DNA from: Bathynomus jamesi
Taxonomy: Eukaryota > Arthropoda > Malacostraca > Isopoda > Cirolanidae
Assembly (NCBI GenBank): GCA_023014485.1
Contig: JAJOZX010000995.1
Span: forward strand, 234,501-298,500
DNA length: 64,000 nucleotides
Reading direction: 5' to 3'
A program made the translations under genes and the position numbers. Position 1 is the first letter of the stretch. Every line of letters begins with the position of its first letter. The notes under the pieces are model-generated. The model did not search any database. It saw only the letters and a program-made list of their open reading frames with translations, and had not been told where the DNA came from. This document shows, piece by piece, positions 44,001 through 58,357 of this stretch.

Positions 44001-44957
44001 TTAAAACTCGTATGCAAACATCATCATTATAATATCATAATTATTGCTTACTATATATAAATTCTCGCTCATGCATTTATACAGTTAATTTAACAATCCT
44101 CTTAGCTAATCTGTCTCTCGAAATTATAAGATACACACTTTGTACCCAATAAACATAAATACACATTTGACCACAGGTCTATACATCATCCACTACGTAA
44201 TTCGATTTGTACCTACAACAGTCAATAAAAACGCATGTATGCACACTATATACACTATATATACTATATATACAAACCTTATGCTAAAATCATTGGATAT
44301 CACAATAAACTATTTCATTACGTGTAAGTGCAAACTATGCTATTTAGTCTTAATCATTTTTGCTTTCTAATATATCATGCTCATGCATTTATTCAGTTAA
44401 TTGAACAATCCTCTCAACTAATCTGTCCCTCGAAATTGTAAGATACACACTTTGTACCTAGTACACAAAAATACACACTAGACCACAGGTCTATACATCA
44501 TCCATTACGTAATTCTATTTTTACCTACAATAGTCAATAAAAATTAGTTTACAGATTGTACGATTTACAGTTTTCCCTTTTATCTGCTATTCATTTTGTA
44601 TGTAATTCTTCCCACAAAAAAAAAAAAAAAAAAAAATGTTAAAAATTTAACAATATCATTCTTTGTCTAACTTCATTGTTTGACTAAATTAACGTATTAA
44701 TCCTTTTATTCTTTTTACACAAAATTAAAGTATTAATCTTTGAATTTTTTTATATTTTGTAAGCAAGTGTCATTTTAAAAATTTGATTACTCTGCATTGT
44801 ACTCAACCACGCGAAATCGTTCTGTATAAAATTTGTATTGTGAAGAAAAATTCGTCATCTAACTTGAATTAGTTAGGATGTTATTCATTTAATTCTATTG
44901 TATTAATTGTACCCTATTAGATTATTGTATAAATATCATTTTTAAAGGGGAGAGTAA
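41046..44957 (+). mobile_element. Internal region U3 (3.9 kb, non-coding)
   Basis: PBS-like at 41049, the 15-base repeat 41599-41698, the 41/32-base repeats 42008-42450, A run 43005-43026, the 160-base block twice, A run 44616-44636, and the PPT ending at 44954. It carries the TAATTCTTCC variant near 44602 that is shared with U4-U6. Confidence 0.9.
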
Positions 44958-46896
44958 TGTAAAAAATGAACAATGAATAATCCATATTCATTTTTACATA
45001 AGAACCAAAATCGCTTAACGCGAGTTTGGATAATAATTTTACTTGCAGCTTCCTATTTTTGTTCGTGTCACAACCCTACGATCTACCATATCTATGGTTT
45101 AGTCGTATCTATTTTCCATTTTTCATTGTTATAGAATTTATTATAATTAATTATGATTGTCTTCCATCTCACCCTCGACCCTAGATTATGCATACACATT
45201 GCATGTAACAGGATTGGAACCCGTAGTTGTAGTTCTTAGTCATTAATACCCACTCTTTGTCTCTAATTCGTTCATGTAAATCTTCCTAATAATGATTTGT
45301 ACTATACGTACAAATTCAATAACTATGACGTCACATTTTCCCGTCATTAATTTCCCTTCATTATATCTCTAGTATGCAATGTATGAAAATTCTTTATCAT
45401 CATAATAAAAACTGTACACTCTATAGAAGTCATTATTTATATGTTATGTAGTATAAATATAACTATTATTCGACCATATATCCCCCGCCCCCATACGTCC
45501 ATATCTTATCTTGACCATTATCGTATGTCAATTTTATTAAATATTCATTTTTTCTCGTGAAATGCAAAACTTCATGCCTTCGTTCGAAAACGCAAAAATA
45601 CGTTCTCGTATTATTTTTTCATTTTTATTTTTTATTTTTAAGTGCGTTCACCCCTCACAAGATATTCATAAATGCTTAGTAAGTTATCAAATTCCGCTCA
45701 CTACGACAGAATCGAACGCTTCTAAGATAAATACCTCCGTTCGCTCTGATTTCAAATTTATAACATATTATAACATATTATTTCCTAAATAAATTATCTC
45801 GTATGTGCTCATGTACTTGTGTTGTACTAATAACCATCTAGTATAACCATCTAGTATAACCATCTAGTATAACCATATATAAATATATAAAAACACTAAG
45901 AATGGTAAACGACGTAATGTACTTTAATGAAACTGTAATTAATAATAACTTGTAATGTACTTCAATGAAACTGTAATTAAATGTAATGATTTAATTTATA
46001 ATGTAAGAATGTACTTTAATAGAACTGTAATGGACAATCATAAGCGAATGTGAAGTAATCCATAATTGTAATCGTAATTGTAATGAACCAAAATTAATAC
46101 GTACTCAGTCGTGTACTTAATTTGTACTTATGTGTACTATTACGAAATGATATCGCCTTCAGAAATGAAGATTCGGCAAAAAAATATACGATTAGTTTTT
46201 ATTTTTATTTTTTAAATTTTTATTTGGAATCTTTCAAACATCTGATCATGTGTTTAAAAGGGGGAACTTAACCTTCAACTTCCGTCCCCCAACATTTAGG
46301 TTTATATTATACATGTATTTGTAAAATTAAGGCACTTCATTGAGGTCACTTCATTAGAGCACTTCATTTACGGCACTTCATTACGAGCCTCCTTTGTTAG
46401 CAGCCTTGCTGCGAGGAGGGGGCAGAGGCCCATTGCCTCCTTAACTTTTTTTAGATTCCGGCCTGAGCCATGGTCGAAAGAGGTCGAACCTCTACCCCTG
46501 TAAATTCAGAGCACTACCTGTACATTTTGAGAAGTAAACTACAAAAAGAGAAAGTTTTTATCTTTTCCTTCAAGCCTTGTTCTCTTCAGGAATTTAGTCA
46601 GTAAAGTCGATAAGTTATAAAAGAAAAATCGATAAGTTTAGTACCAAGAGAAAGTATCAGAGTATTATAGCAAGAGAAGAATTAATAATCGTCGACCCAT
46701 AAAGCGAGAAAAAGGGGACAACCCAAGCACCATAGAAGATATTGGCATAACAGTCTGGTGAGTCTGTAGCCAAGAGTTTAACAAGAGGCGACCGAAAAGA
46801 ATTAGAATGTTATAGAAGAAATATCCGTTGCTGCCTCCTAACTAGAACCCCCGTCGATTCCGAACCGACTCAGGGCCATAGACGGAGGGGTTAACA
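44958..46896 (+). repeat. LTR-C, 1939 bp, complete
   Basis: Standard ends. It carries TTTTTACATAAGAACC, the variant common to LTR-C to LTR-F. Confidence 0.93.
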
Positions 46897-49800
46897 TTGT
46901 GGCGACCCTATAGCCAGGATAAACACATAGAAGAAGCAAGAGTTTAAACATTTGGAGACCCTACTACCAAGTTTTTAAGAAGAAGATTTTAAGAAGAAGA
47001 TTTTAAGAAGAAGAATATTTTAAGAAGAAGAATATTTTAAGAAGAGGATTTTAACAAGTGGCCACTCTTTGGCCAAGATAGAAATTACCCTGCATCAGGA
47101 TAAAACAATTTGAACGGCGTGTCACGACTTCTTGTTCGTAACATCCACCCTTGAACCGGTGTGTCACGACTCCAAGTTCTCCACGCCTAGTTTTCATCCA
47201 AGAAGAAGTAGCCAGCAAGACACGTCTTCAGGACACGTCTCTAAGGATTTTGCCAGTAGAAATTTTGTTAAGTACAGTTTGTTTTTTTAAGTAATTTATA
47301 AACAATTGAAAAGTCAGTATTATTAACAGTTAATATTTAGTATGGAGCCAGAATTAACACAAAACACAGTGAACACTTCAGACACCAGTGATACACTTTT
47401 TTTAGTGAAACAGTAATTTTCACAGAAGTTAATTGTCACAGAGTTAATTGTCACAGAGTCAATTGTCACAGAGTCAATTGTCACAGAGTCAATTGTCACA
47501 GAGTCAATTGTCACAGAGTCAATTGTCACAGTTATTTTCACTATTATATTCAGTATAGAATAATTTTATTTTATGTACCTTCCCGTACATTAGAGTGAAA
47601 TGTTTACATTTCATATTTTTGTTTGCAAATTTTTTCAAATTATTGAATTGAATTGACTTGCAAATTAAGAAAGAGAGTGTTTATAGAGAGTTTATAGATT
47701 TAGAGAGATACTTGAAGTCAGTTTTGAAGTCAGTTTTGAAGTCATTTTTTTGAAGTCATTTTTTTGAAGTCATTTTTGAAGTCAGTTTTTGAAGTCAGAA
47801 GGTTGCGCCAAAAGGGACAACCGCCCCAGAGATTTATAGAAATACTTGACAAGCGTTCAAGTTAGACAGTTTAAGTTTCAAGATACTTGACAAGCGTTCA
47901 AGTTAGACAGTTTAAGTTTCAAGATACTTGACAAGCGTTCAAGTTAGACAGTTTAAGTTTCAAGATACTTGACAAGCGTTCAAGTTAGACAGTTTAAGTT
48001 TCAAGATACTTGACAAGCGTTCAAGTTAGATAGTTTTAGTTTCAAGATACTTGATAAGAGTTCAAGTTACAGTTTCAGAATACTTGATAGAGTTCAAGTT
48101 ACAGTTTCAGAATACTTGATAGAGTTCAAGTTACAGTTTCAGAATACTTGATAGAGTTCAAGTTACAGTTTCAGAATACTTGATAGAGTTCAAGTTACAG
48201 TTTCAGAATACTTGATAGAGTTTAAGTTACAGTTTCAGAATACTTGATAGAGTTCAAGTTAGAGAGTTTTATTCCAAGTCAGAGTTTTATTCCAAGTCAG
48301 AGAGTTTTATTCCCAAGTTATTTCAATGCAGTCAATTGAATTCAACTTTTTCTTTGTAATTTAAGAGAACTTAATTTAAGAAAATGTAATTTAAGAATTT
48401 AATTCAACCTTTTTTTTGTTGTTTAAGAGAATTTAATTCAACCTTTTTTTTGTTGTAAAAGTGAATTAAATTCAACCAGAATTGAACGGTTTGCGTCTTT
48501 AGTTTAACCTTTTTTCTTGTTTGTAAGAAGGAAATGGACCGATTTGACTTTTCTTTTTCATGCCATTGTTGCGTATATAAATATATAGGTAAAATGACAT
48601 TTTATTGTTTGTAACCAAAACAGTTTTTACAATTGTTTGTAATGACTTTGATAATCATTGTAATGTATATGTGATAATAATAGTTGTGTAATAATTAATT
48701 AATTGATCTTGTCCCAATGACTCCTTTTTAAATTACTATAAGGAGGAACATGCCGTTCCCCCATTTTGTTTGAACTCTTTTAATTTTTGTTCTAAGTAGT
48801 GTGACAAGCAATCTTTTAAAAAAAAAAAAAAAAAAAAAAGAGAGCAAAGTGCTCACGAAAAGATGTATTGTCAATTTCAGACTTATACCCCCGCTTAGTC
48901 ACTCAATTCCCCCGAATGTCGTACTCCAAACTTTGTCATTTTATTTTATTTTAACACCCCCAACCCCAGTTGAACCGTGTCAACCAGAGAAATGGTTCAA
49001 CCATGGTTAACTCCTCTTTGGTACGATGGAACATAACCTCAATTTAGGTTGTGTTTTTTTATATTACAGTATATGTTTAGTTCATTATAGTTTATAATTG
49101 ATTTCTATTCTTAACTTTTATATTTTTTATATTTTTTTTTATTCGATGAATACTGAGTAATTGTGTTGGTCGAATTTAATTAATTGTGTGTCAAAATATC
49201 AAATAATTCAAATTCTATCAACATTTAACGAAAGAGTATGATTTTTCTACTTAACATGCAAAAATTGTTAAACCTTTTTAATATTTTTTTTATTATATAA
49301 AAATAATTTTTAATGTAAAATTTACCTGAGATTATTAAAAGAAAAGTTTCCTCGAAATGCTTTCCTTCCATTTCAATAACTTTTTTATTCTTGGCCGAAA
49401 CTCATCTAAGGTTCGATTTACTTTTATTTTTAAGAGTATTATAAAATTATGTTAGCTCATTAAAATGCATAATTGATCTCTATTTTTAATTTATATTTTT
49501 ATTTTTCTTTTGTTCAATTAATCGTGAGTAACTGTCCTTAAATTGTTATTGTACCATTTGTAAGGTATCAAACGAAAATTATAGTCAAATTGACATACTA
49601 CTAGAGTATATGGCTATGAATTTTAGTAGTCGAAATTAATTGTGTCAAAATTCAATTTTTAAAACGGTGAGATTTACTTTCATTACTTGTAAGGTCCTCT
49701 AAGTACGTATTTTTTTAATTACCTTATACGTGTAACTGATTAATTATGTAAAATCTATAATCCTAATTGAATTTTATTACTTTTGACACATATTCCCTCC

Positions 49801-50770
49801 AGTCACTTTTGCATTAAAACTCGTATGCAAACATCATCATTATAATATATCATAATTATTGCTTACTATATATAAATTCTCGCTCATGCATTTATACAGT
49901 TAATTTAACAATCCTCTTAGCTAATCTGTCTCTCGAAATTATAAGATACACACTTTGTACCCAATAAACATAAATACACATTTGACCACAGGTCTATACA
50001 TCATCCACTACGTAATTCGATTTGTACCTACAACAGTCAATAAAAACGCATGTATGCACACTATATACACTATATATACTATATATACAAACCTTATGCT
50101 AAAATCATTGGATATCACAATAAACTATTTCATTACGTGTAAGTGCAAACTATGCTATTTAGTCTTAATCATTTTTGCTTTCTAATATATCTTGCTCATG
50201 CATTTATTCAGTTAATTGAACAATCCTCTCAACTAATCTGTCCCTCGAAATTGTAAGATACACACTTTGTACCTAGTACACAAAAATACACACTAGACCA
50301 CAGGTCTATACATCATCCATTACGTAATTCTATTTTTACCTACAATAGTCAATAAAAATTAGTTTACAGATTGTACGATTTACAGTTTTCCCTTTTATCT
50401 GCTATTCATTTTGTATGTAATTCTTCCCACAAAAAAAAAAAAAAAAAAAAATGTTAAAAATTTAACAATATCATTCTTTGTCTAACTTCATTGTTTGACT
50501 AAATTAACGTATTAATCCTTTTATTCTTTTTACACAAAATTAAAGTATTAATCTTTGAATTTTTTTATATTTTGTAAGCAAGTGTCATTTTAAAAATTTG
50601 ATTACTCTGCATTGTACTCAACCACGCGAAATCGTTCTGTATAAAATTTGTATTGTAAGAAAAATTCGTCATCTAACTTGAATTAGTTAGGATGTTATTC
50701 TTTAATTCTATTGTATTAATTGTACCCTATTAGATTATTGTATAAATATCATTTTTAAAGGGGAGAGTAA
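46897..50770 (+). mobile_element. Internal region U4 (3.9 kb, non-coding)
   Basis: PBS-like at 46900, the 15-base repeat 47429-47531 (seven copies), the 41/32-base repeats 47842-48262, A run 48818-48839, A run 50431-50451, and the PPT ending at 50767. It is very similar to U3. Confidence 0.9.
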
Positions 50771-52708
50771 TGTAAAAAATGAACAATGAATAATCCATAT
50801 TCATTTTTACATAAAACCAAAATCGCTTAACGCGAGTTTGGATAATAATTTTACTTGCAGCTTCCTATTTTTGTTCGTGTCACAACCCTACGATCTACCA
50901 TATCTATGGTTTAGTCGTATCTATTTTCCATTTTTCATTGTTATAGAATTTATTATAATTAATTATGATTGTCTTCCATCTCACCCTCGACCCTAGATTA
51001 TGCATACACATTGCATGTAACAGGATTGGAACCCGTAGTTGTAGTTCTTAGTCATTAATACCCACTCTTTGTCTCTAATTCGTTCATGTAAATCTTCCTA
51101 ATAATGATTTGTACTATACGTACAAATTCAATAACTATGACGTCACATTTTCCCGTCATTAATTTCCCTTCATTATATCTCTAGTATGCAATGTATGAAA
51201 ATTCTTTATCATCATAATAAAAACTGTACACTCTATAGAAGTCATTATTTATATGTTATGTAGTATAAATATAACTATTATTCGACCATATATCCCCCGC
51301 CCCCATACGTCCATATCTTATCTTGACCATTATCGTATGTCAATTTTATTAAATATTCATTTTTTCTCGTGAAATGCAAAACTTCATGCCTTCGTTCGAA
51401 AACGCAAAAATACGTTCTCGTATTATTTTTTCATTTTTATTTTTTATTTTTAAGTGCGTTCACCCCTCACAAGATATTCATAAATGCTTAGTAAGTTATC
51501 AAATTCCGCTCACTACGACAGAATCGAACGCTTCTAAGATAAATACCTCCGTTCGCTCTGATTTCAAATTTATAACATATTATAACATATTATTTCCTAA
51601 ATAAATTATCTCGTATGTGCTCATGTACTTGTGTTGTACTAATAACCATCTAGTATAACCATCTAGTATAACCATCTAGTATAACCATATATAAATATAT
51701 AAAAACACTAAGAATGGTAAACGACGTAATGTACTTTAATGAAACTGTAATTAATAATAACTTGTAATGTACTTCAATGAAACTGTAATTAAATGTAATG
51801 ATTTAATTTATAATGTAAGAATGTACTTTAATAGAACTGTAATGGACAATCATAAGCGAATGTGAAGTAATCCATAATTGTAATCGTAATTGTAATGAAC
51901 CAAAATTAATACGTACTCAGTCGTGTACTTAATTTGTACTTATGTGTACTATTACGAAATGATATCGCCTTCAGAAATGAAGATTCGGCAAAAAAATACG
52001 ATTAGTTTTTATTTTTATTTTTTTAAATTTTTATTTGGAATCTTTCAAACATCTGATCATGTGTTTAAAAGGGGGGAACTTAACCTTCAACTTCCGTCCC
52101 CCAACATTTAGGTTTATATTATACATGTATTTGTAAAATTAAGGCACTTCATTGAGGTCACTTCATTAGAGCACTTCATTTACGGCACTTCATTACGAGC
52201 CTCCTTTGTTAGCAGCCTTGCTGCGAGGAGGGGGCAGAGGCCCATTGCCTCCTTAACTTTTTTTAGATTCCGGCCTGAGCCATGGTCGAAAGAGGTCGAA
52301 CCTCTACCCCTGTAAATTCAGAGCACTACCTGTACATTTTGAGAAGTAAACTACAAAAAGAGAAAGTTTTTATCTTTTCCTTCAAGCCTTGTTCTCTTCA
52401 GGAATTTAGTCAGTAAAGTCGATAAGTTATAAAAGAAAAATCGATAAGTTTAGTACCAAGAGAAAGTATCAGAGTATTATAGCAAGAGAAGAATTAATAA
52501 TCGTCGACCCATAAAGCGAGAAAAAGGGGACAACCCAAGCACCATAGAAGATATTGGCATAACAGTCTGGTGAGTCTGTAGCCAAGAGTTTAACAAGAGG
52601 CGACCGAAAAGAATTAGAATGTTATAGAAGAAATATCCGTTGCTGCCTCCTAACTAGAACCCCCGTCGATTCCGAACCGACTCAGGGCCATAGACGGAGG
52701 GGTTAACA
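50771..52708 (+). repeat. LTR-D, 1938 bp, complete
   Basis: Standard ends and layout, very close to LTR-C. Confidence 0.93.
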
Positions 52709-55700
52709 TTGTGGCGACCCTATAGCCAGGATAAACACATAGAAGAAGCAAGAGTTTAAACATTTGGAGACCCTACTACCAAGTTTTTAAGAAGAAGATT
52801 TTAAGAAGAAGATTTTAAGAAGAAGAATATTTTAAGAAGAATATTTTAGAAGAGGATTTTAACAAGTGGCCACTCTTTGGCCAAGATAGAAATTACCCTG
52901 CATCAGGATAAAACAATTTGAACGGCGTGTCACGACTTGTTCGTAACATCCACCCTTGAACCGGTGTGTCACGACTCCAAGTTCTCCACGCCTAGTTTTC
53001 ATCCAAGAAGAAGTAGCCAGCAAGACACGTCTTCAGGACACGTCTCTAAGGATTTTGCCAGTAGAAATTTTGTTAAGTACAGTTTGTTTTTTTAAGTAAT
53101 TTATAAACAATTGAAAAGTCAGTATTATTAACAGTTAATATTTAGTATGGAGCCAGAATTAACACAAAACACAGTGAACACTTCAGACACCAGTGATACA
53201 CTTTTTTTTAGTGAAACAGTAATTTTCACAGAAGTTAATTGTCACAGAGTTAATTGTCACAGAGTCAATTGTCACAGAGTCAATTGTCACAGAGTCAATT
53301 GTCACAGAGTCAATTGTCACAGAGTCAATTGTCACAGTTATTTTCACTATTATATTCAGTATAGAATAATTTTATTTTATGTACCTTCCCGTACATTAGA
53401 GTGAAATGTTTACATTTCATATTTTTGTTTGCAAATTTTTTCAAATTATTGAATTGAATTGACTTGCAAATTAAGAAAGAGAGTGTTTATAGAGAGTTTA
53501 TAGATTTAGAGAGATACTTGAAGTCAGTTTTGAAGTCAGTTTTGAAGTCATTTTTTGAAGTCATTTTTTTGAAGTCATTTTTGAAGTCAGTTTTTGAAGT
53601 CAGAAGGTTGCGCCAAAAGGGACAACCGCCCCAGAGATTTATAGAAATACTTGACAAGCGTTCAAGTTAGACAGTTTAAGTTTCAAGATACTTGACAAGC
53701 GTTCAAGTTAGACAGTTTAAGTTTCAAGATACTTGACAAGCGTTCAAGTTAGACAGTTTAAGTTTCAAGATACTTGACAAGCGTTCAAGTTAGACAGTTT
53801 AAGTTTCAAGATACTTGACAAGCGTTCAAGTTAGATAGTTTTAGTTTCAAGAATACTTGATAAGAGTTCAAGTTACAGTTTCAGAATACTTGATAGAGTT
53901 CAAGTTACAGTTTCAGAATACTTGATAGAGTTCAAGTTACAGTTTCAGAATACTTGATAGAGTTCAAGTTACAGTTTCAGAATACTTGATAGAGTTCAAG
54001 TTACAGTTTCAGAATACTTGATAGAGTTTAAGTTACAGTTTCAGAATACTTGATAGAGTTCAAGTTAGAGAGTTTTATTCCAAGTCAGAGTTTTATTCCA
54101 AGTCAGAGAGTCAGAGAGTTTTATTCCCAAGTTATTTCAATGCAGTCAATTGAATTCAACTTTTTCTTTGTAATTTAAGAGAACTTAATTTAAGAAAATG
54201 TAATTTAAGAATTTAATTCAACCTTTTTTTTTGTTGTTTAAGAGAATTTAATTCAACCTTTTTTTTGTTGTAAAAGTGAATTAAATTCAACCAGAATTGA
54301 ACGGTTTGCGTTTAGTTTAACCTTTTTTCTTGTTTGTAAGAAGGAAATGGACCGATTTGACTTTTCTTTTTCATGCCATTGTTGCGTATATAAATATATA
54401 GGTAAATGACATTTTATTGTTTGTAACCAAAACAGTTTTTACAATTGTTTGTAATGACTTTGATAATCATTGTAATGTATATGTGATAATAATAGTTGTG
54501 TAATAATTAAAATTGATCTTGTCCCAATGACTCCTTTTTAAATTACTATAAGGAGGAACATGCCGTTCCCCCATTTTGTTTGAACTCTTTTAATTTTTGT
54601 TCTAAGTAGTGTGACAAGCAATCTTTTAAAAAAAAAAAAAAAAAAAAAAAAGAGAGCAAAGTGCTCACGAAAAGATGTATTGTCAATTTCAGACTATACC
54701 CCCCGCTTAGTCACTCAATTCCCCCGAATGTCGTACTCCAAACTTTGTCATTTTATTTTATTTTAACACCCCCAACCCAGTTGAACCGTGTCAACCAGAG
54801 AAATGGTTCAACCATGGTTAACTCCTCTTTGGTACGATGGAACATAACCTCAATTTAGGTTGTTTTTTTATATTACAGTATATGTTTAGTTCATTATAGT
54901 TTATAATTGATTTCTATTCTTAACTTTTATATTTTTTATATTTTTTTTTATTCGATGAATACTGAGTAATTGTGTTGGTCGAATTTAATTAATTGTGTGT
55001 CAAAATATCAATAATTCAAATTCTATCAACATTTAACGAAAGAGTATGATTTTTCTACTTAACATGCAAAAATTGTAAACCTTTTTAAATTTTTTTTATT
55101 ATATAAAAATAATTTTTAATGTAAAATTTACCTGAGATTATAAAAGAAAAGTTTCTTCGAAATGCTTTCCTTCCATTTCAATAACTTTTTTATTCTTGGC
55201 CGAAACTCATCTAAGGTTCGATTTACTTTATTTTTAAGAGTATTATAAAATTATGTTAGCTCATTAAAATGCATAATTGATCTCTATTTTTAATTTATAT
55301 TTTTATTTTTCTTTTGTTCAATTAATCGTGAGTAACTGTCCTTAATTGTTATTGTACCATTTGTAAGGTATCAAACGAAAATTATAGTCAAATTGACATA
55401 CTACTAGAGTATATTGCTATGAATTTTAGTAGTCGAAATTAATTGTGTCAAAATTCAATTTTTAAAACGGTGAGATTTACTTTCATTACTTGTAAGGTCC
55501 TCTAAGTACGTATTTTTTTAATTACCTTATACGTGTAACTGATTAATTATGTAAAATCTATAATCCTAATTGAATTTTATTACTTTTGACACATATTCCC
55601 TCCAGTCACTTTTGCATTAAAACTCGTATGCAAACATCATCATTATAATATATCATAATTATTGCTTACTATATATAAATTCTCGCTCATGCATTTATAC

Positions 55701-56448
55701 AGTTAATTTAACAATCCTCTTAGCTAATCTGTCTCTCGAAATTATAAGATACACACTTTGTACCCAATAAACATAAATACACATTTGACCACAGGTCTAT
55801 ACATCATCCACTCTTTTAATTTTTGTTCTAAGTAGTGTGACAAGCAATCTTTAAAAAAAAAAAAAAAAAAAAAAGAGAGCAAAGTGCTCACGAAAAGATG
55901 TATTGTCAATTTCAGACTTATACCCCCCGCTTAGTCACTCAATTCCCCTAGTACACAAAAATACACACTAGACCACAGGTCTATACATCATCCATTACGT
56001 AATTCTATTTTTACCTACAATAGTCAATAAAAATTAGTTTACAGATTGTACGATTTACAGTTTTCCCTTTTATCTGCTATTCATTTTGTATGTAATTCTT
56101 CCCACAAAAAAAAAAAAAAAAAAAAAAATGTTAAAAATTTAACAATATCATTCTTTGTCTAACTTCATTGTTTGACTAAATTAACGTATTAATCCTTTTA
56201 TTCTTTTTACACAAAATTAAAGTATTAATCTTTGAATTTTTTATATTTTGTAAGCAAGTGTCATTTTAAAAATTTGATTACTCTGCATTGTACTCAACCA
56301 CGCGAAATCGTTCTGTATAAAATTTGTATTGTGAAGAAAAATTCGTCATCTAACTTGAATTAGTTAGGATGTTATTCATTTAATTCTATTGTATAAATTG
56401 TACCCTATTAGATTATTGTATAAATATCATTTTTAAAGGGGAGAGTAA
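52709..56448 (+). mobile_element. Internal region U5 (3.7 kb, non-coding, rearranged)
   Basis: PBS-like at 52712, the 15-base repeat 53236-53337, and the 41/32-base repeats 53648-54070. About 270 bases that in U1-U4 join the two 160-base blocks are missing here and are replaced by a second copy of upstream sequence at 55810-55948. An extra T after the ATG at 53147 opens an 85-residue frame across the 15-base repeat, with a repeating HRVNC peptide, which is a chance product of the repeat. Confidence 0.9.
55810..55948 (+). repeat. Duplicated patch in U5 (template-switch-like)
   Basis: This block, including the A run and the GAGAGCAAAGTGCTCACGAA word, is a second copy of about 54583-54726 of the same unit. 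The left junction shares ACT and the right junction shares CC with the recipient site, so both breakpoints show short microhomology. Confidence 0.9.
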
Positions 56449-58357
56449 TGTAAAAAATGAACAATGAATAATCCATATTCATTTTACATAAGAACCAAAA
56501 TCGCTTAACGCGAGTTTGGATAATAATTTTACTTGGAGCTTCCTATTTTTGTTCGTGTCACAACCCTACGATCTACCATATCTATGGTTTAGTCGTATAT
56601 ATTTTCCATTTTCATTGTTATAGAATTTATTATAATAATTATGATTGTCTTCCATCTCACCCTCGACCCTAGATTATGCATACACATTGCATGTAACAGG
56701 ATTGGAACCCGTAGTTGTAGTTCTTAGTCATTAATACCCACTCTTTGTCTCTAATTCGTTCATGTAAATCTTCCTAATAATGATTTGTACTATACGTACA
56801 AATTCAATAACTATGACGTCACATTTTCCCGTCATTAATTTCCCTTCATTATATCTCTAGTATGCAATGTATGAAAATTCTTTATCATCATAATAAAACT
56901 GTACACTCTATAGAAGTCATTATTTATATGTTATGTAGTATAAATATAAACTATTATTCGACCATATATCCCCCGCCCCCTACGTCCATATCTTATCTGA
57001 CCATTATCGTATGTCAATTTTATTAAATATTCATTTTTCTCTGTGAAATGCAAAACTTCATGCCTTCGTTCGAAAACGCAAAAATACGTTCTCGTATATT
57101 TTTCATTTTTATTTTTTATTTTAAGTGCGTTCACCCCTCACAAGATATTCATAAATGCTAGTAAGTTATCAAATTCGCTCACTACGACAGAATCGAACGC
57201 TTCTTAAGATAAATACCTCCGTTCGCTCTGATTCAAATTTATAACATATTATAAAATTATTTCCTAAATAAATTATCTGTATGTGCTGATGTACTTGTGT
57301 TGTACTAATAACCATCTAGTATAACCATCTAGTATAACCATCTAGTATAACCATATATAAATATATAAAACACTAAGAATGGAAACGACGTAATTGTACT
57401 TTAATGAAACTGTAATTAATAATAACTTGTAATGTATTCAATGAAAATGTAATTAAATGTAATGATTTAATTTATAATGTAGAATGTATTTAATAGAACT
57501 GTAATGGACAATCATAAGCGAATGTGAAGAATCATAATTGTAATCGTAATTGGTAATGAACCAAAATTAATACGTAACTCAGTCGTTGTACTTAATTTGT
57601 ACTATGGTACTATTACGAAATGATATCGCCTTCAGAAGATGAAGATTCGGCAAAAATATACGATTAGTTTTATTTTTATTTTTTTTAAATTTTATTTGGA
57701 ATCTTTCAAACATCTGATCATGTGTTAAAAGGGGGAACTTAACCTTCAACTTCCGTCCCCAACATTTAGTTTATATTATACATGTATTTGTAAAATTAAG
57801 GCACTCATTGAGGTCACTTCATTAGAGCACTTCATTTACGGCACTTCATTAGAGCCTCCTTGTAGCAGCCTTGCTGCGAGGAGGGGCAGAGGCCATTGCC
57901 TCCTTAACTTTTTTTAGATTCCGGCCTGAGCCATGGTCGAAAGAGGTCGAACCTCTACCCCTGTAAATTCAGAGCACTACCTGTACATTTGAGAAGTAAA
58001 CTACAAAAAGAGAAAGTTTTTATCTTTTCCTTCAAGCCTTGTTCTCTTCAGGAATTTAGTCAGAAAGTCGATAAGTTATAAAAGAAAAAATCGATAAGTT
58101 TAGTACCAAGAGAAAGTATCAGAGTATTATAGCAAGAGAAGAATTAATAATCGTCGACCATAAAGCGAGAAAAAGGGGACAACCCAAGCACCATAGAAGA
58201 TATGGCATAACAGTCTGGTGAGTCTGTAGCCAAGAGTTTAACAAAGAGGCGACCGAAAAGAATTAGAATGTTTATAGAGAAATATCCGTTGCTGCCTCCT
58301 AACTAGAACCCCCGTCGATTCCGAACCGACTCAGGGCCATAGACGGAGGGGTTAACA
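56449..58357 (+). repeat. LTR-E, 1909 bp, complete but indel-rich
   Basis: Standard ends. It has the ACTTGGAGCTTCC variant shared with LTR-F. There are many one-base indels relative to other LTRs, particularly from about 56990 to 57900. Confidence 0.9.

Noticed and set aside
53147..53404. 85-residue frame with HRVNC repeats in U5
   Set aside because: It is open only because of one extra T; the same site is closed soon after the ATG in other units.
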